NCBI RefSeq assembly: GCF_042686125.1
Contig: NZ_JBHUOV010000001.1
Coordinates: forward strand, 930,001-994,000
Length of the DNA stretch: 64,000 nucleotides
Source of the DNA: Oceanihabitans iliipiscarium
GTDB taxonomy: Bacteria; Bacteroidota; Bacteroidia; Flavobacteriales; Flavobacteriaceae
Direction of reading: 5' to 3'
The notes beneath the pieces are model-generated. The model ran no database searches, was not told where the DNA came from, and worked only from the letters and a program-made list of their open reading frames with translations. Positions 44,543 to 52,877 of this stretch are shown here, piece by piece. The position numbers were made by a program, and so were the translations under genes. Positions within the stretch are counted from its first letter, which is position 1. Every line of letters starts with the position of its first letter.

Positions 44543-45513
44543 ATTGCATTGTTTTTAGGAAGCTTAAAAGTAAGCACATAGAAACTCCCAATTAGGCTTG
44601 GTAAAACAAAGTTTAAAATCCACATTAATAGTACAATACTTAAAATAGTAAACTCATGCACACCATAAGCTGAGAAAATATATACAGCAACACTTCCTTT
44701 TATAAGAACATCAAAAATAAAAACAGAAGGTATAATAGAGGCTAATAAATATAGGCTTGAAATGAGTACCATGGCATCCATATAAAAAATATCAACATTA
44801 AAAATATGAAGTAAAAAGTAAAACTGAAACGAAAAAATTAAATACCTCAATAAAGAAAACACAAAACCAAGTAGTTTGGTTTTAGAGGGAAGATTTTTAA
44901 TAAATTCAATAATTTTTTTGATAGAAAATCCTTTAATTCTAAACCTTTTTTGTTTGGCACCAAATACAGAAAATGCAAATATGATAACAATAATTAAAAA
45001 AAATCTGACGACTTTTTGTGGGCTAAACTCAATGTTATAATCAGTAACAAAATAGTATATAGCAATAACTCCAAACAGAACAGTTATACTCATTTGTAAG
45101 ACATTACCAATAAAGTTTAAAAGTAGAATGCGTTTTCTATAATTTGAACTATAGTATAATGCTTTTGCGCCATATTCTCCTATTCTATTTGGTGTTAAAA
45201 GTGATGCTGTTAAGGATCCTAAGCTTTGTTTTAAGGCTTCAAAAAAGGTGATTTTTTTGACAGAATCGACTAAATATTGCCATTTTATAATTTCGAAAAA
45301 CCAATTAAAAATGCTTAAAACAATTAAAAAACTTACATTTTTTAAAGAAAAAAGCCTGTTTTTGCTTAAAATCGAGACAAAATCAGAAAAACGCAAATCA
45401 GGATTAGAAGTGACTTTATTATAAATAAAGTAAAAAGCACCAATAACAATACTTAATTTAATAAGTACAAAAAAGAATTGTTTAGTTTTGTAAGGCAGTG
45501 CTCGATTCATCAT
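44539..45513 (-). CDS. Lysylphosphatidylglycerol synthase-like/UPF0104 membrane protein
   Basis: The 324-residue protein has about eight membrane helices and the LPG-synthase transmembrane (flippase-like) pattern FDVLIKGSVAVYIFSAYGVHEFTILS, with conserved LLTPNRIGEYGAKAL. Such domains flip or transfer aminoacylated or glycosylated lipids. It is the first gene in an operon with the glycosyltransferase, so the pair may make and move a glycolipid. Confidence 0.85.
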   Translation of the reverse strand: MMNRALPYKTKQFFFVLIKLSIVIGAFYFIYNKVTSNPDLRFSDFVSILSKNRLFSLKNVSFLIVLSIFNWFFEIIKWQYLVDSVKKITFFEALKQSLGSLTASLLTPNRIGEYGAKALYYSSNYRKRILLLNFIGNVLQMSITVLFGVIAIYYFVTDYNIEFSPQKVVRFFLIIVIIFAFSVFGAKQKRFRIKGFSIKKIIEFIKNLPSKTKLLGFVFSLLRYLIFSFQFYFLLHIFNVDIFYMDAMVLISSLYLLASIIPSVFIFDVLIKGSVAVYIFSAYGVHEFTILSIVLLMWILNFVLPSLIGSFYVLTFKLPKNNAI

Positions 45514-45557
45514 TACTGAATTAATCAGTTTAGTACAAATTAAAACAATATTGCCTT

Positions 45558-46190
45558 ATGAACACATCATTTAAAACATTTAAGTTCGCATCTACAATTT
45601 TGCTCATAGTTGTATGTTATTTTTCAGGATATTCACAAAGTGAAACGAGTACTTGGAAAGCTCAATTTGCAGTCGGCATTAATAGTCCAAGTCAAAATGC
45701 ATTTGTGACTCCTTTTGAAGCCAAACCTGTGAATTTTCCAACCTTCAATATTGGATTACAGCGAATGCTTAGTAAAAGTTTAGGAGTAAAATTAGACTTT
45801 GGCTATAATCGATTTTCAAACGCTTCTAATTCACCAGATTTTAAAGTTAACTATTCTAGAATAAATGCTCAAGCTGTTTACGACCCTAGTGATATGATTA
45901 ATTTTTTGCCTCCAAGAATATCTGTAATTGCTCATGGTGGACCAGGATTTACTTTTGTTAAACCTCTTGGTAATTACGTAGATTATAATACTTCTTTTTT
46001 AAATGCTATGGTTGGCTTAGAGGTTCATTATGGTATTTCACAAACCCTTTCTTTATACTTTGATACCTCATACATTTATAGTTTTGGTCGTACACATGAT
46101 AGTTTAGGAGATGGCTTTTATAACGGAAACCTTTTAACAGCAACTGTAGGGATTTCTATTTCTTTAAGTGGTTGTTATTACTGCGAATAA
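45558..46190 (+). CDS. Small outer-membrane beta-barrel protein
   Basis: The 210-residue protein has a signal peptide (about 1-26, ending FSGYSQ) and eight or so amphipathic strands (FPTFNIGLQRML, VKLDFGYNRF, GLEVHYGISQTLSLYFDTSYIYSFG, LTATVGISISL), like OmpA-type or OmpX-type barrels. It ends GCYYCE and overlaps ruvC by one base (TAATG). Confidence 0.75.
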   Translation: MNTSFKTFKFASTILLIVVCYFSGYSQSETSTWKAQFAVGINSPSQNAFVTPFEAKPVNFPTFNIGLQRMLSKSLGVKLDFGYNRFSNASNSPDFKVNYSRINAQAVYDPSDMINFLPPRISVIAHGGPGFTFVKPLGNYVDYNTSFLNAMVGLEVHYGISQTLSLYFDTSYIYSFGRTHDSLGDGFYNGNLLTATVGISISLSGCYYCE

Positions 46191-46744
46191 TGAGTAACGA
46201 AAGAATTATATTAGGTATAGATCCAGGGACGACTATTATGGGTTTTGGACTCATAAGAGTTAAAAATAAAAAGATGGAGTTCTTGCAGTTAAATGAACTC
46301 GATTTAAAAAAATATAGTGATCATTACTTAAAACTCAAGCTTATTTTTGAACGTACTATTGAGTTGATTGACACGCATAATCCTGATGAAATAGCCATTG
46401 AGGCGCCTTTTTTTGGAAAGAATGTACAAAGTATGTTAAAGCTTGGTCGAGCTCAAGGTGTTGCCATGGCAGCAGGCTTGTCGCGTGAAATTCCTATTAC
46501 CGAATATTTACCTAAGAAAATAAAAATGGCAATTACAGGAAACGGTAATGCAAGTAAAGAACAAGTAGCTAAAATGCTACAAAGTCTTTTAGGCTTAAAA
46601 ACCTTACCAAAAAATTTAGATGCTACAGATGGCTTAGCAGCTGCAGTGTGTCATTTCTATAATTCAGGGAAAATCAATGTTGGAAAAAGCTACTCAGGAT
46701 GGAGTGCCTTTGTAAAACAGAATGAAGGTCGAGTTAAAAAATAA
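46190..46744 (+). CDS. ruvC: Holliday junction resolvase RuvC
   Basis: The 184-residue endonuclease has all catalytic acidic residues: GIDPGTTIMGFG (first Asp), IAIEAPFFGKN (Glu) and DATDGLAAAVCH (Asp pair). It cuts Holliday junctions with RuvAB. The start at 46190 is preferred because it gives the normal MSNERIILGIDPG beginning; an upstream ATG lies inside the barrel gene. Confidence 0.96.
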   Translation: MSNERIILGIDPGTTIMGFGLIRVKNKKMEFLQLNELDLKKYSDHYLKLKLIFERTIELIDTHNPDEIAIEAPFFGKNVQSMLKLGRAQGVAMAAGLSREIPITEYLPKKIKMAITGNGNASKEQVAKMLQSLLGLKTLPKNLDATDGLAAAVCHFYNSGKINVGKSYSGWSAFVKQNEGRVKK

Positions 46745-46776
46745 GAAAGTTAATGCATCCTTAATATCAGTTAATC

Positions 46777-47901
46777 ATCGCAGGAATTTATATTCATATC
46801 CCATTTTGTAAACAAGCGTGTTACTATTGCGACTTTCATTTTTCGACGTCGTTTAAGAAAAAAGACGAACTCATTCAAGCTTTAATTAAAGAACTTGAAT
46901 TGAGAAAAGATGAACTGCAAAATCAAATTATCGAAACTATTTATTTTGGAGGTGGTACACCTTCACTATTAAATAATAACGAGTTACAAACAGTGATTGA
47001 AGCTGTTTATAATAACTATAAAGTAATTGATAAACCTGAAATTACTTTAGAGGCTAATCCAGACGATTTGTCAAAGGATAAAATCATTCAATTATCAAAC
47101 ACACCAATCAATAGACTGAGTATTGGTATTCAATCTTTTTTTGAAGACGATTTAAAAAGTATGAATCGTGCACATAACGCTCAAGAAGCAGTAAAATGTC
47201 TTGGAAATGCAACGCAATATTACGATAATATCACTGTTGATTTGATTTATGGAATCCCGAATATGGCTCTAGAAAAATGGAATAAAAATCTAGAAATAGC
47301 TTTTAACTTCGGAATTAACCACATTTCTAGTTACGCTTTAACAGTCGAACCTAAAACAGCTTTAGCCAATTTTATAAAGAATGGAAAATATCCACCAATT
47401 GACGAGGCCTTAGCGTTAGAGCATTTTAATCATTTAGTTGAAGCTACCCAAAACCAAGGTTTTATACATTATGAAATCTCAAATTTTGGAAAACCGCACT
47501 ATTTTTCAAAGCACAACTCAAGTTATTGGCTAGGAAAAACCTATCTAGGAATAGGACCCTCGGCGCATTCATTTAATAAAACACAGCGCAGTTGGAACGT
47601 TTCTAATAACATAAAATATATTGAGGCGATTCAAAATAATACTTTACCCAATACGATTGAAACCTTAACCATAGAAAATCAATATAATGAGTATATCATG
47701 ACTAGTTTACGAACTATTTGGGGAGTGTCTCTGGAGAAAGTTGAATCAGATTTTGGTGTGCACTATAAATCATATCTTCTACAAATGGCCAAAAAGTATA
47801 TTGGTAAAAATCAACTATATATTGAAAATCAAAAATTAAAGACGACTCAAAAAGGAAAATTTTTAGTCGATGGAATTGCTTCAGAACTCTTCATGATTTA
47901 G
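46777..47901 (+). CDS. hemW: HemW-like radical SAM protein, non-standard start codon
   Basis: The frame contains the HemW N-terminus AGIYIHIPFCKQACYYCDFHF, with the radical-SAM Cys-x3-Cys-x2-Cys, then ETIYFGGGTPSLL, ITLEANPDDL, INRLSIGIQSF, LIYGIPNMALEKW, ISSYALTVEP, HYEISNFGKPHYFSKHNSSYW and LGIGPSAHSF. The first in-frame ATG/GTG/TTG is TTG at 46900, after the cluster motif, so it cannot be the true start. An in-frame stop lies at 46762-46764. The codon at 46777 is ATC, in the exact place of the usual Met. HemW is a haem chaperone. Start and intactness are uncertain. Confidence 0.8.
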   Translation: MAGIYIHIPFCKQACYYCDFHFSTSFKKKDELIQALIKELELRKDELQNQIIETIYFGGGTPSLLNNNELQTVIEAVYNNYKVIDKPEITLEANPDDLSKDKIIQLSNTPINRLSIGIQSFFEDDLKSMNRAHNAQEAVKCLGNATQYYDNITVDLIYGIPNMALEKWNKNLEIAFNFGINHISSYALTVEPKTALANFIKNGKYPPIDEALALEHFNHLVEATQNQGFIHYEISNFGKPHYFSKHNSSYWLGKTYLGIGPSAHSFNKTQRSWNVSNNIKYIEAIQNNTLPNTIETLTIENQYNEYIMTSLRTIWGVSLEKVESDFGVHYKSYLLQMAKKYIGKNQLYIENQKLKTTQKGKFLVDGIASELFMI

Positions 47902-47912
47902 TATATTTGAGT

Positions 47913-48665
47913 ATGATTGCAACTATAGAAACAAATTCAAAAAAATATAAGATAGATTTAACAAAGCCTTTAGATTTGTCTATTCCACTTATCGCATCCA
48001 AAAAAAATGTAAACGCCTGGTATCTAGATGAACCAAAAATAGAACCTGTTCAAGATAAAGGATGGATAGCAAGTGTAAAAGAAGGTGCTAGTATTAATTT
48101 TAATAATATTTTTTTTAATCCTCATGGACATGGTACTCATACAGAGTGTATAGGTCATATAACCGAAAAAGTACATTCTGTAAACAAAAACTTGAAACAG
48201 TTTTTCTTTTTAGCTGAAGTGGTTACTGTAGCACCTGAGAAATTAGATGGTGATTTTGTGATTTCCAAAAAACAATTGCAATTTGCTATTGGGAACAAAA
48301 AAAGAAAAGCAATCATTATTCGTACTTTACCTAATACTAAAGAAAAACTATCAGCTCAATACTCTCATACTAATCCACCTTATTTGTTAGAAGCTGCTGC
48401 CATCTACTTGAAAGATAAAGGTATTGAACATCTATTAATAGACTTACCAAGTGTAGATAAAGAAAAAGATGAAGGGAAACTATTAGCGCACAATGCATTT
48501 TGGAATACAAAAGGTAAGAAAAGGGTAAATGCAACTATTACAGAATTAATTTTTGTGCCAAATACGGTTAATGATGGTACTTATTTCCTCAATTTACAAA
48601 TTGCCCCTTTTGAAAATGATGCATCGCCAAGTAAGCCCATCTTATATGCACTATTAAACGATTAA
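47913..48665 (+). CDS. Cyclase-family hydrolase (kynurenine formamidase-like)
   Basis: The 250-residue protein has the metal site FNPHGHGTHTECIGH (His-x-x-x-His... with a downstream His) typical of the cyclase/formamidase family, plus RTLPNTKEKLSAQYSHTNPPYLLEAA and LLIDLPSVDKEKDEGKLLAHNAFW. Members hydrolyse N-formylkynurenine or related amides. The actual substrate is unknown. The ATG at 47913 is taken; a TTG six bases upstream is possible. Confidence 0.85.
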   Translation: MIATIETNSKKYKIDLTKPLDLSIPLIASKKNVNAWYLDEPKIEPVQDKGWIASVKEGASINFNNIFFNPHGHGTHTECIGHITEKVHSVNKNLKQFFFLAEVVTVAPEKLDGDFVISKKQLQFAIGNKKRKAIIIRTLPNTKEKLSAQYSHTNPPYLLEAAAIYLKDKGIEHLLIDLPSVDKEKDEGKLLAHNAFWNTKGKKRVNATITELIFVPNTVNDGTYFLNLQIAPFENDASPSKPILYALLND

Positions 48666-48713
48666 ATTTATGGTACATATATTGATAATATAAGTTCAAA
48701 GAATTAAATTGAT

Positions 48714-49322
48714 ATGGAAGCATTTTTAGGAATTATTATTGGTGTTTTAGCAAGTTTAGGCGTTGTGACTTATTTTAAATCACGTCATAAAAAACAGCTT
48801 GTAAATTCACAATCATTATTGCTTTTAGATAAAATAAAAACGGTTTGTAAGTTCATCACTGTAGAAGGTGATTTTGCTGAAATATACCACTATGAAGACG
48901 TTAAAGAACGCTTCTTAAAGTTGGTGTCAAGTAAAAAGAAAGCGCTAGTTGTTATTAATGCGAAAGCACATGTTGGTTATGATTTGAGTAAAATTCAACT
49001 ACAAGCAGATAAGGAAAATAAGAAAATTATTCTTGAACATTTTCCACAACCTGAAGTTTTAACTGTAGAAACCAACTTAAATTATTACGATAAAAAAGAT
49101 GGTTATTTTAATAAGTTTGATGCTTCAGATTTAACAGAGTTGCATGTAGAAGCGAAGCAACATATCATTGATAAAGTTCCAGAAAGCGGTTTAATACAAG
49201 TAGCGCAGAAAGAAGCTCTAGACACCATTTTACTTATGGAAAACATTGTAGAAACGATTGGCTGGAAGTTAGATTATTCTGCTTTAAAATTAGAAGACAA
49301 AGCCTCTAAATTACTTAAATGA
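48714..49322 (+). CDS. DUF4230 membrane-anchored protein
   Basis: The 202-residue protein has one N-terminal membrane helix (3-19) and a soluble domain (LLLLDKIKTVCKFITVEGDFAEIYHYED, ALVVINAKAHVGYDLSKIQLQ) matching DUF4230, a family of unknown function. Its stop overlaps the next start by 4 bp (ATGA). Confidence 0.82.
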   Translation: MEAFLGIIIGVLASLGVVTYFKSRHKKQLVNSQSLLLLDKIKTVCKFITVEGDFAEIYHYEDVKERFLKLVSSKKKALVVINAKAHVGYDLSKIQLQADKENKKIILEHFPQPEVLTVETNLNYYDKKDGYFNKFDASDLTELHVEAKQHIIDKVPESGLIQVAQKEALDTILLMENIVETIGWKLDYSALKLEDKASKLLK

Positions 49323-49681
49323 ACATAGAACAACTTCGCGAGTATTGCCTGAGTAAAAAAGGAGTTACTGAAGATTTCCCTTTTGACGAAACCACATTAG
49401 TCTTTAAAGTGCTTGGTAAAATGTTTGTATTAACATCATTAACAGGTTGGGAAGCAGGTACAGCATCTGTAAATTTAAAATGTGACCCAGATTATGCACA
49501 AGAACTTCGCGCGGAATACGAAAGTATAGAGCCAGGCTTTCACATGAGTAAAAAACACTGGAATACCATTAGATTATACAAATTAGAATGCCCTCCAAAA
49601 TTTATTTTCGAACTCATCGATCATTCTTATGAAATGGTAATCAGTGGTTTACCAAAAAAAATGAGAGCCACTTTAAATTAG
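49319..49681 (+). CDS. MmcQ/YjbR-like DNA-binding protein
   Basis: The 120-residue protein has LREYCLSKKGVTEDFPFDETTLVFKVLGKMF and the pattern ending FHMSKKHWNTIRL and LIDHSYEMVISGLPKKMR, matching the MmcQ/YjbR family, whose structure resembles a DNA-binding fold. Role unknown. It is co-translated with the DUF4230 gene. Confidence 0.88.
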   Translation: MNIEQLREYCLSKKGVTEDFPFDETTLVFKVLGKMFVLTSLTGWEAGTASVNLKCDPDYAQELRAEYESIEPGFHMSKKHWNTIRLYKLECPPKFIFELIDHSYEMVISGLPKKMRATLN

Positions 49682-49850
49682 CAATCGATTTTATCGAAGA
49701 TTTCTAACCCTTCATCTGAAAGTTTTTAAAAGTCCTTTTTTTCAACAATTTTAATAGTCATTCATCGTAATTTTGAGGTGGATTGAAAAATAATATTGAT
49801 ATTTACATTGATTAATAGCGCTATTTACTTAATATATAATTTTTAAAACT

Positions 49851-50129
49851 ATGGCACTAGAAATCTCTAACTTCAATGAAGCGTTTGAAATTAAAGGAAC
49901 CCTTAATGAATCAAACGTCAAAAAATTTCAATCGCATTTTAAAGATATTTTTAATACCACGAATCAACTGGTTATTAATATAGACCAATTAGAAAGTGTT
50001 GATCAAGTAGGTGTTTTAGCTTTCGAGGAGCTATATAAACAGTCTTTAATAAAACACAAACGCTTTTATATTACTGGACTAGGTAGTAGAGATATGTTTG
50101 AACATTTAAGAACTATTGATGCCGCTTAG
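49851..50129 (+). CDS. STAS-domain protein 1 (no acceptor Ser)
   Basis: The 92-residue protein is a stand-alone STAS-like domain (ISNFNEAFEIKGTLNESNVKKF, then LVINIDQLESVDQVGVLAFEEL). In SpoIIAA-type antagonists the loop carries a phosphorylated Ser after Asp; here it reads Asp-Gln-Val-Gly, so phosphorylation control is unlikely. It has a similar gene 55 bp downstream. Confidence 0.7.
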   Translation: MALEISNFNEAFEIKGTLNESNVKKFQSHFKDIFNTTNQLVINIDQLESVDQVGVLAFEELYKQSLIKHKRFYITGLGSRDMFEHLRTIDAA

Positions 50130-50184
50130 CTCTATAAAAGAATAGTCGTTCCAAATTTATTTTATTAATTAAAAACAATAACCT

Positions 50185-50463
50185 ATGACCCTAACAATTA
50201 CAAATAATAACAACGTTTACAAAGTAAAAGGCCAATTAGTCAAATTTAATATTCGTGCTTTTCAAAATGAATTAAAAAATATTTTTGAAGAAGCAGATCA
50301 TATTATTTTAAACTTAAGAGACTTAATTAATATTGATAGTCATGGCATAAATGCTATAGCAAAGCTACATAATGAAGCGCTTTCAAAAAAGAAAAAACTT
50401 GCCATCATTGGTTTTGGTAATAATGAGTTGGTTCATCACTTTAAAACCAATAAAGTCGCTTAA
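50185..50463 (+). CDS. STAS-domain protein 2 (acceptor Ser present)
   Basis: The 92-residue paralogue has the same layout, and its loop reads Asp-Ser-His-Gly (INIDSHGINAIAKLHNEAL), so the phosphorylatable Ser is kept. The pair may act together in a partner-switching system. No anti-sigma kinase or phosphatase gene was seen nearby. Confidence 0.72.
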   Translation: MTLTITNNNNVYKVKGQLVKFNIRAFQNELKNIFEEADHIILNLRDLINIDSHGINAIAKLHNEALSKKKKLAIIGFGNNELVHHFKTNKVA

Positions 50464-50526
50464 ACTTTTTCTTCTTGTTGCACTGCAATAATAAATGTAC
50501 TTTTACACTTCAAAAAATACATTTAC

Positions 50527-51105
50527 ATGAGTCTAGAAAGAGAACTGCAAAAGCGTAGTAACTCGCAATGCGAATTATGTTCAAGTCCAGAACATCTTAA
50601 AGTTTATCAAGTCCTTCCAACTCAAAAAGGAGGGTTAGACGAAAGTCTTATGGCATGTTCTACATGCATCAACCAAATTGAAAACCCAGAAACCACAGAT
50701 GCTAATCATTGGCGTTGTTTAAATGATAGTATGTGGAGTGAGCATAAAGCCGTTCAGGTAGTCGCTTGGAGGATGCTTTCACGCTTACGTGCAGAAGGTT
50801 GGCCACAAGATCTATTAGATATGATGTATTTAGACGAAGAGACAATAGAATGGGCAAAAGCAACTGGAGAAGGCGAAGACGAAGCAGATCAAGTTGTACA
50901 TCGTGATGTTAATGGTGTTGTTCTTGAAACTGGAGATTCTGTAGTACTTATCAAAGATCTTAAAGTTAAGGGCTCTAGTATGGTTGCCAAGCAAGGTACA
51001 GCGGTTAGAAATATTCGATTAGATCGTGAAAATGAAAATTATATCGAAGGTAAAGTGGGCCCAACACAAATTGTTATTATTACAGAATATGTAAAGAAAA
51101 TTTAA
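50527..51105 (+). CDS. PhnA/YjdM family zinc-ribbon protein
   Basis: The 192-residue protein has an N-terminal Cys-pair ribbon (CELCSSPEH and CSTCINQI), a middle helical part (SMWSEHKAVQVVAWRMLSRLRAEGWP) and the C-terminal PhnA domain (DVNGVVLETGDSVVLIKDLKVKGSSM, VKQGTAVRNIRL). Despite the name it is not clearly a phosphonate enzyme; its role is unknown. Confidence 0.9.
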   Translation: MSLERELQKRSNSQCELCSSPEHLKVYQVLPTQKGGLDESLMACSTCINQIENPETTDANHWRCLNDSMWSEHKAVQVVAWRMLSRLRAEGWPQDLLDMMYLDEETIEWAKATGEGEDEADQVVHRDVNGVVLETGDSVVLIKDLKVKGSSMVAKQGTAVRNIRLDRENENYIEGKVGPTQIVIITEYVKKI

Positions 51106-51110
51106 TTTTT

Positions 51111-51203
51111 TGGGCGTTACCTAAAGGTCAGGCTTTCGGGACTCGCTTTTTTTAAGAAAAATAAAAAAGAGCTCAAACAGATACCTCAATCCTTAACGCA
51201 AAC
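51111..51203 (+). repeat. Dispersed structured element, copy E
   Basis: It begins TGGGCGTTACC and ends CAATCCTTAACGCAAA. Hairpin 1 is small (ACC/GGT around TAAA), then GTCAGGCTTTCGG. Hairpin 2 faces GCTTTTTTTA with TAAAAAAGAGC. It ends two bases before the ATG of the DUF1272 gene, so it forms its leader. Confidence 0.85.
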
Positions 51204-51205
51204 AC

Positions 51206-51469
51206 ATGCTAGAAATAAGACCAACGTGCGAACATTGCAATAAAGTACTGCCTAACGATTCCCAGGAAGCTGTAATTTGTACCTTTGAATGTACCTATTG
51301 TAAAACTTGTGCAGAATCAGTTTTTAAAAATGTCTGTCCTAATTGTGGAGGTAACTTTTCGCCAAGACCTATTCGTCCGAATCACTTATTAGAAAAATAT
51401 CCTGTATCTACAAAAGTGATTTACAACCCAAAAGACATCAAATCACATTTAAAAAAATATAATTTATAA
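51206..51469 (+). CDS. DUF1272 zinc-ribbon protein
   Basis: The 87-residue protein begins MLEIRPTCEHCNKVLPND and has four Cys pairs (CEHC, CTFECTYCKTC, CPNC), so two zinc sites are expected, matching DUF1272. Function unknown. The last six bases overlap the convergent DUF4407 gene. Its leader consists of dispersed element copy E. Confidence 0.9.
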   Translation: MLEIRPTCEHCNKVLPNDSQEAVICTFECTYCKTCAESVFKNVCPNCGGNFSPRPIRPNHLLEKYPVSTKVIYNPKDIKSHLKKYNL

Positions 51470-52564
51470 AATCTTTGTTTGTTTATTGTAGAAGGCTTCT
51501 TGCTGCTTTTTCATTAGTTCTTGAGCCATTTTCTTTTTGTAGGTGTACAGTTCTTCTTCTTGAGCAAGGTCTTTATATACTTTGTCATTTAAAAGATGGT
51601 CAGCTTCAAGTAAAGTCTTTTCTTGGTAGACTTGTTGTGTAGTCCACGTTTTAACCTTGTGCTCTTCATTTTCAAATTTAAAATCGTACTCACCTTTAGG
51701 CGACAACAACTTCGCAATTATAGGCGACGTTTCAATAGCTAAAAAGAGTAAAAAAATAAATAAACTTGGCAACCAAGGCAATTCATTTAACGCATTTACA
51801 CGCGCCATTAAACCATCAAAACCATCAATAATGGGTTGAGTTGTAGAGACCTGAGTATCGTAATCTGTTTTAAGTTGAAGAATTTGAGCTTCAGTAGCGG
51901 CTATTTTTTCTTTGTTTTCAATTTTAAGTTGTTGTAATTCTGCTAAAGCGGCATCATGCTTGTCGCGTTTTTCTTTATAGACAGGGCCTTTGCCTAGTAG
52001 TTTTGTGCCAGCAGTACCTTCAGCTTCATTAATGTATATATCATACAAAGCATTAACTTCTGCCTCTTTGGTATCAATACTGTTTTGTAAGGTAGTAATA
52101 CTGTTTTGTAATGCGATTATACTTGGTGTAAACTGTTGAGCAATTTGATCTTTATTAGCTAGCGTAAGTTCATTTTTCTGTTCTAAAAGGACTTGATTAA
52201 TTTCTTTCTCAAAAATCTTTAATTCTAAAGGTTTAGAAATCACAATGGCAATAATAATGGCTAATACAATTCGAGGAGAAGCTTGAATAAGTTCATCAAA
52301 AAAATGATCACGGTTTTTGATTGTTGAAACTATAAAACGATCGAGATTAAAAATGAGTAAACCCCAAATGAGTCCAAAAAACACAGCAGCATAAAGATTG
52401 TCAAAGACAGTATATAATGCATAACTAGAAGCTATAAAAGCCATTACAGCAGTAAAGAATACAGTAGCTCCTATACCTGCATATTTGTTTTGTTCGCCAT
52501 TTGAGCAACTATTAATAATAGAAATGTCAGCTCCAGAGCAGATGATAAAGAATTGTTTAAGCAT
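51464..52564 (-). CDS. DUF4407 membrane protein with long coiled coil
   Basis: The 366-residue protein has membrane helices near 34-50, 57-75 and 92-107, a long coiled coil (about 120-240) and another helix near 262-280, then a charged tail. This is the DUF4407 layout. Role unknown. Confidence 0.85.
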   Translation of the reverse strand: MLKQFFIICSGADISIINSCSNGEQNKYAGIGATVFFTAVMAFIASSYALYTVFDNLYAAVFFGLIWGLLIFNLDRFIVSTIKNRDHFFDELIQASPRIVLAIIIAIVISKPLELKIFEKEINQVLLEQKNELTLANKDQIAQQFTPSIIALQNSITTLQNSIDTKEAEVNALYDIYINEAEGTAGTKLLGKGPVYKEKRDKHDAALAELQQLKIENKEKIAATEAQILQLKTDYDTQVSTTQPIIDGFDGLMARVNALNELPWLPSLFIFLLFLAIETSPIIAKLLSPKGEYDFKFENEEHKVKTWTTQQVYQEKTLLEADHLLNDKVYKDLAQEEELYTYKKKMAQELMKKQQEAFYNKQTKIL

Positions 52565-52620
52565 AACGTTTGATTTTTGATTGATTGACTATTAGAACGT
52601 AAAAGTTTAGGATTTGTTAC

Positions 52621-52650
52621 AAAAAAAGCCTCGATTAACGAGGCTTTAAC
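52621..52650 (-). terminator. Terminator closing the BlaI/BlaR1-type operon
   Basis: AAGCCTCG pairs with CGAGGCTT around ATTAA (one base uneven), followed on the left by seven A, giving a T run on the minus strand. Confidence 0.85.
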
Positions 52651-52681
52651 TTTTAGTAGAATAGGAAAGGCGGTCTTTAGA

Positions 52682-52822
52682 CTAAGACTTTCTTATAATG
52701 ACAACATTACTTGCAGTAGAAGATGTAACATCAGCATCTCTATGCTTTCTTACCTGTTTTAAAGCGTCTTCAAACGAGATTTTTTTATCCTCTAAATAAA
52801 AAGTTGTACCATGTCTATTCAT
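52682..52822 (-). pseudogene. Detached duplicate of the BlaR1-like C-terminal tail
   Basis: A 46-codon frame starts at an ATG and reads MNRHGTTFYLEDKKISFEDA. It aligns with the BlaR1-like C-terminal end MTKKGATFFYEGKKISSDEA. The similarity continues upstream of the ATG (KPTAVNIKSHIKF facing KSPLDHVID), as far as about 52875, without any start. It lies in a different frame just after the BlaR1-like stop. This looks like a tandem duplicate left after decay of a second copy, although expression as a small protein is possible. Confidence 0.6.
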
Positions 52823-52877
52823 GAATTTAATATGGCTTTTTATATTTACAGCTGTTGGTTTAGGAACGTCTTGTTTA

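Noticed and set aside
46900..46902. TTG at 46900 as hemW start
   Set aside because: It would delete the radical-SAM cysteine motif that is encoded in the same open frame just upstream.
49682..49850. Short palindromic AATCGATTTTATCG sequence after the YjbR-like gene
   Set aside because: The symmetry is weak and AT-rich, and there is no T run or repeated partner.
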